A stretch of 64,000 nt of DNA from Symsagittifera roscoffensis (Eukaryota > Xenacoelomorpha > Acoela > Convolutidae): positions 72,425,345 to 72,489,344 of the forward strand of contig NC_087065.1 of NCBI RefSeq assembly GCF_963678635.1. Reading direction: 5' to 3'. Both the position numbers and the translations under genes were made by a program. Below, piece after piece: positions 57,301 through 64,000 of the stretch (position 1 is its first letter; every line of letters starts with the position of its first letter). The notes below the pieces were generated by a model. The model worked only from the letters and a program-made list of their open reading frames with translations, had not been told where the DNA came from and made no database searches.

Positions 57301-58342
57301 AGTGCCAACAAAAAAATGAATCCACAAAAAAGTTAATTTGCCTTGGAAGCTGGGTATACATAGCCTAACATGAGTCAACAAAAATTTTGAATACACTATG
57401 GAAACACTTCTCATCGAAAGCTGGCTAATCATAGCATAGCGAGTGCCAAGGAAAATTTTGAATACACAATGCAAACCATTTCCATCGAAAGCTGTCTAAA
57501 CATTGGCTAACATGTGCTATCGAAAAAAAATATAACCAGAAGAATAATAAATTTCATTGGAAATTTAGCTTAACAAGTGCCAAGGAAAACATTGAATACA
57601 TAATGCAAATTATATTAATCGAAAGCTGTCTATACATTGGCTAACAAGAGCCAACGAAAAAATGAATCCACAAAAAAATTTAATTTGCCTTGGAAGCTGG
57701 GTATACATAGCCTAACATGAGTCAACAAAATAATTGAATACAAAATGGAAACACTTCTCATCGAAAGCTGGCTAATCATAGCATAGCGAGTGCCAAGGAA
57801 AATTTTGAATACACAATGCAAACCATTTCCATCGAAAGCTGTCTAAACATTGGCTAACATGTGCTATCGAAAAAAAATATAACTAGAAGAATAATAAATT
57901 TCATTGGAAATTTAGCTTAACAAGTGCCAAGGAAAACATTGAATACATAATGCAAACAATATTAATCGAAAGCTGTCTATACATTGGCTAACAAGTGCCA
58001 ACGAAAAAATGAATCCACAAAAAAAGTTAATTTGCCTTGGAAGCTGGGTATACATAGCCTAACATGAGTCAACAAAAATTTTGAATACACTATGAAAACA
58101 CTTCTCATCGAAAGCTGGCTAATCATAGCATAGCGAGTGCCAAGGAAAAAATTGAAAACACAATGCAAACAATCTTAACCGAAAGCTGTCTATTCTTTGG
58201 CTAACCAGTGATAACGAAAAAAGTGAATCCACAAAAAAAATAAATTTCATTGAAAGCTGAGTATCCATTGCCTAACAAGAGCCAACGAAACTTTTGAGTA
58301 CAAAATGGAAACACTTCTCATCGAACACTTCTCATAATTTTT
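51386..58342. repeat. 6,957-bp block of the satellite, first copy
   Basis: Sequence from GGAAGCTGAGTATCCATTGC at about 51394 recurs at about 58351, and matching points stay 6,957 bp apart for more than 4 kb (for example 51916/58873, 54464/61421 and 54675/61632). Small indels change the offset to 6,960 by 55743. Differences are few and scattered. Confidence 0.88.
56920..58170. repeat. About 347-bp higher-order unit, four copies
   Basis: Units near 56937, 57283, 57630 and 57977 repeat every 346-347 bp, marked by ACATGTGCTATCGAAAAAAA and ATAACCAGAAGAATAATAAA. This five-monomer unit occurs only here in the first block, so it is a local, young expansion. Confidence 0.8.
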
Positions 58343-61300
58343 TTTTTGGAAGCTGAGTATCCATTGCCTAACATGAGCCAACAAAAAATTTGAGTACAAA
58401 AAGAAAACACTTCTCATCGAAAGCTGGCTAATCATAGCATAAAGAGTGCAAAGGAAAACATTGAATACACAATGCAAACATTTTTCCATCGAAAGCTGTC
58501 TATACATTGGCTAACATGTGCCAACAAAAAAAATACAACCACAAAAAAAAAACAATTTTTATTGGAAGCTTGGTATACATTGCCTAAAAAGAGCCAACAA
58601 AAAAATTGAATACAAAGTGGAAACACTTTTCATCGAAAGCTGGCTAATGATAGCATAACAAGTGTCAATAAAATCATTGAATATACATTGCAAACAAAAC
58701 TAATCGAAAGCTGTCGATACATCGGCTAACATGTTCCAACGAAAACAGTGCATCCACAAAAAAAATTCGTCGGAAGTTGGGTACACATAGCCTTGCATGA
58801 GCCAACGGAAAAATTTAATACACAATGGAAATACTTCTCATGGAAAGCTGGCTAATGATAGCATAACACGTGTCAATAAACTCGTTGAATATACATTGCA
58901 AACAAAATTAATCGAAAGCTGTCTATAGATCGGCTAACAAGTGCCAACGAAAGAAATGAATCCACGAAAAATAACTTTTCCCATCGGATGCTGGGTATAC
59001 ATAGCCTAACATGAGTCAACAAAAAAATTGAATACACAATGGAACCACATCTCATCCAAAGCTGGCTATACCCTAAAAAACAAGTACCAACCAAAAATGA
59101 TTGGGTAGTGCCAATAGTTTTCATCGAAAGCAAGCTGTACTTGGCGTAAAAAGTACCAACGAAAAGAATGAATACACAGTCCAAACATTATTCTACGAAA
59201 GCTGGCTAATCTTAGCTTAACAAGTGCTAAGGAAAACATTGAGTACACTATGCAAACAATCTTAATCGAAAAATGTCTATTCTTTGGCTAACAAGTGCCA
59301 GCGAAAAAAATGAATCCACAAAAAAAGTTTTTCATTGGAAGCTGGGTATCCATTGCCTAACATGAGCCAACAAAACATTTGAATACACAATGGAAACACT
59401 TCTCATCGAGAGCTGGCTAATCATAGCATAGCGAGTGCCAAGTAAAAACATTGAATACACAGTGCAAACAATCTAAACCAAAAGCTGTCTATTTTTTGGC
59501 TAACAAGTGATAACGAAAAAAATAAATCGACAAAAAAAATTATTTTCATTGGAAGCTGAGTATCCATTGCCTAACATGAGCCAACAAAACATCGTATACA
59601 AAATGGAAACACTTCTCATTGAAAGCTGGCTAATCATAGCATAACGAGTGCCAAGGAGAAAATTGAATACACAATGAAAACAAAATTAATCGAAAGCTGT
59701 CTATACATTGGCTAACAAGTGCCAACGAAAAAAAAGAAATTTTCTTTGGAAGCTGGGTATACATAGCCTAACATGAGTCAACACAAAAAAAATGAAAACA
59801 CAATGGAAACACTTCTCACCGAAAGCTAGCTAATCATAGCATAGCGAGTGCAAATGAAAACATTGAATACACAATGCAAACAATCTAAACCGAAAGCTGT
59901 CTGTTTTTTGGCTAACAAGTGATAACGAAAAAAAAGAATCGACAAAAAAAATTATTTTCATTGGAAGCTGAGTATCCATTGCCTAACAGGAGCCAACAAA
60001 ACATTGTATACAAAATGGAAACACTTCTCATCAAAAGCTGGCTAATCATAGCAAAACGACTGCCAAGAAAAGCATTCAATACTCAATGAAAACAATATTA
60101 ATCGAAAGCTGTCTATACATTGGTTAACAAGTGTCGACGAAAAAAAGACCATTGTCTAAGATGAGCCAACAAAAATTTTGAGTTCAAAATGGAAACACTT
60201 CTCATCGAAAGCTGGCTAATCATAGCATAACGAGTGCCAAGGAAGACATTGAACACACCATGCAAACAATTTTCATCGAAAGATGTCTAAACATTGACTA
60301 ACAAGTGCCAACGAAAAAAATATATATCCACGAAAAAAAATATTTCATTGGAAGCTTGGTATACATTGCCTAACAAGAGCCAAGAAAAATATTAAATACC
60401 AAATGGAAACCCTTTTCATCGAAAGCTGGCAAATGATAGCATAACAAGTGTCAATAAAATCATTGAATATACATTGCAAACAAAACTAATCGAAAGCTGT
60501 CTATACATCGCTAACAAGTGCCAACGAAAACAGTGCATCCACAAAAAAAATTCGTCGAAGTTGGGTACACGTAGCCTTACATGAGCCAACGGAAAAATTT
60601 AATACACAATGGAACTACTTCTCATGGAAAGCTGGCTAATGATAGCATAACACGTGTCAATAAAATCATTGAATATACATTGTATGCAAAATTAATCGAA
60701 AGCTGTCTTTACATCGGCTAACAAGTGCCAACGAAAGAAATGAATCCACAAAAAATAATTTTTCCCCTAGGATGCTGGGTATACATAGCCTAACATAAGT
60801 CAACAGAAAAATTGAATACACAATGGAAACACATCTCCTCCAAGCTGGCTATACCCTAAATAACAAGTACCAACAAAAAAATGAATAAATAATGCCAATA
60901 ATTTTTATCGAAAGCAAGCTATACTTAGCGTAACAAGTACCAACGAAAAGAATGAATACACAGTCCAAACATTATTCTACGAAAGCTGGCTAATCTTAGC
61001 TTAACAAGCGCCAACAACGAAAACATTGAGTACACAATGCAAACAATCTTAATCGAAAAATGTCTATTCTTTGGCTAACAAGTGCCAGCAAAAAAATGAA
61101 TCCACAAAAAAAAATATTTTTCATTGGAAGCTGGGTATCTCTTGCCTAACATGAGCCAACAAAACTTTTGAATACAAAATGAAAACACTTCTCATCGTAA
61201 GCTGGCTAATCATAGCATAACGAGTGCCAAGAAAAACATTGAATACACAATGCAATTAATAATAATCGAAAACTGTCTATACATTGGCTAACAAGTGCCA

Positions 61301-64000
61301 ACGAAAAAAATGATTCCTTAAAAAAACATTAATTTTCTTTGGAAGCTGGGTATACATAGCCAAACATGAGTCAACAAAAAAATTGAATACACAATGGAAA
61401 CTCCTCTCATCGAAAGCTGGCTAATAAAAGCATAGCGAGTGCCAAGGAAAACATTGAATACACAATGCAAACAATCTAAACCGAAAGCTGTCTATTCTTT
61501 GGCTGACAAGTGATAACGAAAAAAGTGAATCTACAAAAAAAAAATTTCTTTGGAAGCTGAGTATCCATTGCCTAACATGAGCCAACAAAACATTTGTATG
61601 CAAAATGGAAACACTTCTCATCGAAAGCTGGCTAATCATAGCAAAACGAGTGCCAAGAAAAGCAATGAATACTCAATGCAAACAAAATGAATCGAAAGCT
61701 GTCTATACGTTGGCTAACAAGTGCTAACAAAAAAATGAATCCACAAAAAAAAATCAATTTTCTTTGGAAGCTGGGTATCCATTGCCTAACATGAGCCAAC
61801 GAAAATTTTGAATACAAAATGGAAACACTTCTCTTCGAAAGCTGGCTACTCATATCATAATGATTGCCACGGAAAACATAGAATAAACAAGGCAATCAAT
61901 ATTAATCGAAAGCTGTCTATACATTGGCTAACAAGTGCTAACAAAAAAATGAATCCACAAAAAAAAATCAATTTTCTTTGGAAGCTGGGTATCCATTGCC
62001 TAACATGAGCCAACAAAAATTTTGAGTACAAAATGGAAACACCTCTCATCGAAAGCTGGCTAATCATAGCATAGCGAGTGCCAAGCAAAACATTGAATAC
62101 ACAATGCAAGCAATTTTCAACGAAAGCTGTCTAAACATTGGCTAACAAGTGCCAACGAAAAAAATGTCTATCCACAAAAAAAACAATTTTCATTGGAAGC
62201 TTGGTATAGATTGCCTAACAAGAGCCAACGAAAATATTAAATGCAAAATGGAAACACTTTTCATTGAAAGCCGTCTAATGATAGCATAACAAGTGTCAAT
62301 AAAATTATTGAAAATACATTGCAAACAAAACTAACCGAAAGCTGTCTATACATCGGCTAACAAGTGCCAACGCAAAAAATAAAGCCACAAAAAAAATAAT
62401 TTTTTCCATTGGAAGCTGGTTATACATAGCCTAAATTGAGTCAACGAAAAAATTAAATACACAATGGGAACACATCTCATCCAAAGTTGGCTATACCCTA
62501 CATAACAAGTACAAACGAAAAAAAGAAAAAATAGTGCCAATAAATTTCATAGAAAACAAGCTATACTTAGCGTAACAAGTACCAATGAAAAAAATGAATA
62601 AACAGTCCAAACATTGTTCTACAAAAGCTGGCTAATCTTAGCTTAACAAGTGCCAAGGAAAAAATTGAATACACAATGCAAACAATTTTAATCGAAAGCG
62701 GTCTATACATTGGCTAACAAGTGCCAACGAAAAGAATGAATCCACAAAAAAATTAGTTTGCTTTGAAAGCTGGATATACATAGCCTAACATGAGTCAACA
62801 AAAAATTGAACACAATAGAAATACTTCTCATCAAAAGCTGGCTAATCATAGCATAGCGAGTGCCAAGGAAAACATTGATTACACAATGCAAACAATACTA
62901 ACCAAAAGCTGTCTATTCTTTGGCTAACAAGTGATAACGAAAAAAGTGAATCCACAAAAAAAATAAATTTCATTGGAAGCTGTGTATCCATTGCCTAACA
63001 GGAGCCAACAAAATTTTTGAGTACAAAATGGAAACACTTCTCATCGAAAGCTGGCTAATCATAGCATAATGAGCACCAAGGAAAAAATTTAATAAACAAT
63101 GCAAACAATTTTCATCGAAAGCTGTCTAAACATTGGCTAACAAGTGCCAACGAAAAAAATATATACCCAAAAAAATTATAAATTTCATTGGAATCTTAGC
63201 CTAACAAGTGCCAAGGAAAACATTGAATACATAATGCAAACAATTTTAATCGAAAGCTGTCTATACATTGGCTCACAAGTGCCAACGAAAAATTGAATCC
63301 TCAAAAAAAAATTAAATTGCTTTGGAAGCTGGGTATACATAGCCTTACATGAGTCAACAAAAAATTGAATACACAATCGAAACACTTCTCATCGAAAGCT
63401 GGCTAATCATAGCATAGCGAGTGCCAAGGAAAACATTGGATACACAATGCAATCAATGTTAATCGAAAGCTGTCTATATATTGGCTAACAAGTGCCAACA
63501 AAAAAATGATTCCACAAAAAAAATCAATTTTCTTTGAAAGCTGGGTATCCATTGCCTAACATGAGCCAACAACATTTTTGAGTACAAAATGGAAACACTT
63601 CTCAACGAAAGCTGGCTAATCATAGCATAACGAGTGCCAAGAAGAACATTGAATACACAATGCAAACAATTTTCATCGAAAGCTGTCTATACATTGGCTA
63701 ACAAGTGCCAACGAAAAAATAAATCCACAAAAAAAGTTAATTTGCCTTGGAAGCTGGGTATACATAGCCTAACATGATTCAACAAAATAATTGAATACAA
63801 TAGAAATACTTCTCATCAAAAGCTGGCTAATCATAGCATAGCGAGTGCCAAGGAAAACATTGATTACACAATGCAAACAATCCTAACCAAAAGCTGTCTA
63901 TTCTTTAGCTAACAAGTGATAACGAAAAAAGTGAATCCACAAAAAAAATAAATTTCATTGGAAGCTGAGTATCCATTGCCTAACAAGAGCCAACGAAACT
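58343..64000. repeat. 6,957-bp block of the satellite, second copy (runs off the window)
   Basis: Begins after a broken monomer (TCGAACACTTCTCATAATTTTTTTTTTGGAAGC at about 58322-58354) and follows the first copy. Near 63420 it lacks about 210 bp, one higher-order unit, relative to the first copy (56724 corresponds to 63474). The 347-bp expansion has not begun by the window end. Confidence 0.88.

Larger units (their letters stand above)
47944..64000. repeat. Satellite array, about 70-bp monomers in three-monomer higher-order units
   Basis: Monomers share GAAAGCTG, a TATACAT-like centre, CTAAC, GTGCCAACGAAAA and GAATACACAATG. Up to about 50100 they are irregular. Beyond that three subtypes alternate, marked by GCTGTCTATACATTGGCTAACAAGTG-, GCTGGGTATACATAGCCTAACATGAG- and GCTGGCTAATCATAGCATAGCGAGTG-type centres, giving a unit of 211-215 bp. 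The 60-100-codon ORFs on the minus strand are by-products of the repeat. The array continues past the window. Confidence 0.92.

Noticed and set aside
50619-63665. Families of 60-100-codon minus-strand ORFs with similar proteins
   Set aside because: They recur with the satellite period and reflect the repeat. Their frames are not kept between units.

Overview
The window looks like AT-rich nuclear DNA of a nematode, probably a rhabditid. The evidence is worm-style splice acceptors (TTTTCAG, TTTTTTAG), a MATH/BTB-type gene fragment, K02A2.6-like Ty3/gypsy retroelements and a long diverged satellite. There is no operon or prokaryotic structure. Most coding sequence belongs to transposons and most of it is broken.

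Layout: 1-1705 is the 5' end (minus strand) of a Ty3/gypsy element that runs off the left edge, with LTR, primer-binding site, Gag and protease. 5434-9793 is a cluster of about 220-bp non-autonomous DNA transposons in at least three related families sharing the terminus GGCTCTTTTCCAG. Several copies have 8-bp target duplications, and some are nested. A host gene on the plus strand starts at 7170; four exons (7170-7345, 9028-9102, 17809-18107, 18690-18892) join in phase to a 250-residue MATH-domain protein. Its second intron holds a whole 6,125-bp Ty3/gypsy element (10925-17049, minus strand, 215-bp LTRs differing at 4 positions). Pieces of a BTB/BACK domain at 22882-23032 and 24083-24361 look like a former 3' half of this gene; the first half of the BTB core was not found.

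25305-42115 is the most remarkable part: a 16.8-kb retrovirus-like Ty3/gypsy element on the minus strand, bracketed by 115-bp direct repeats that differ at 3 positions. On the coding strand it carries a roughly 1-kb leader, two unrecognised ORFs, capsid, zinc knuckle, protease, reverse transcriptase, RNase H, integrase, a spliced-looking envelope glycoprotein gene, and further unrecognised ORFs behind the envelope. The coding strand is A/C-rich. Eight in-frame stops in pol are all TAA or TGA, and frameshifts also occur, so this copy is inactive as it stands.

42116-64000 is mainly repeats: a truncated hAT-like element, a three-copy 165-bp tandem repeat, a 2.1-kb LTR-like insertion and about 20 kb of satellite. 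The satellite has a roughly 70-bp monomer, mostly organised as a three-monomer higher-order unit of about 212 bp. A 6,957-bp block of the satellite (from about 51386) is repeated in tandem from about 58343 to the window end.

All calls come from reading the sequence; no database search was run.
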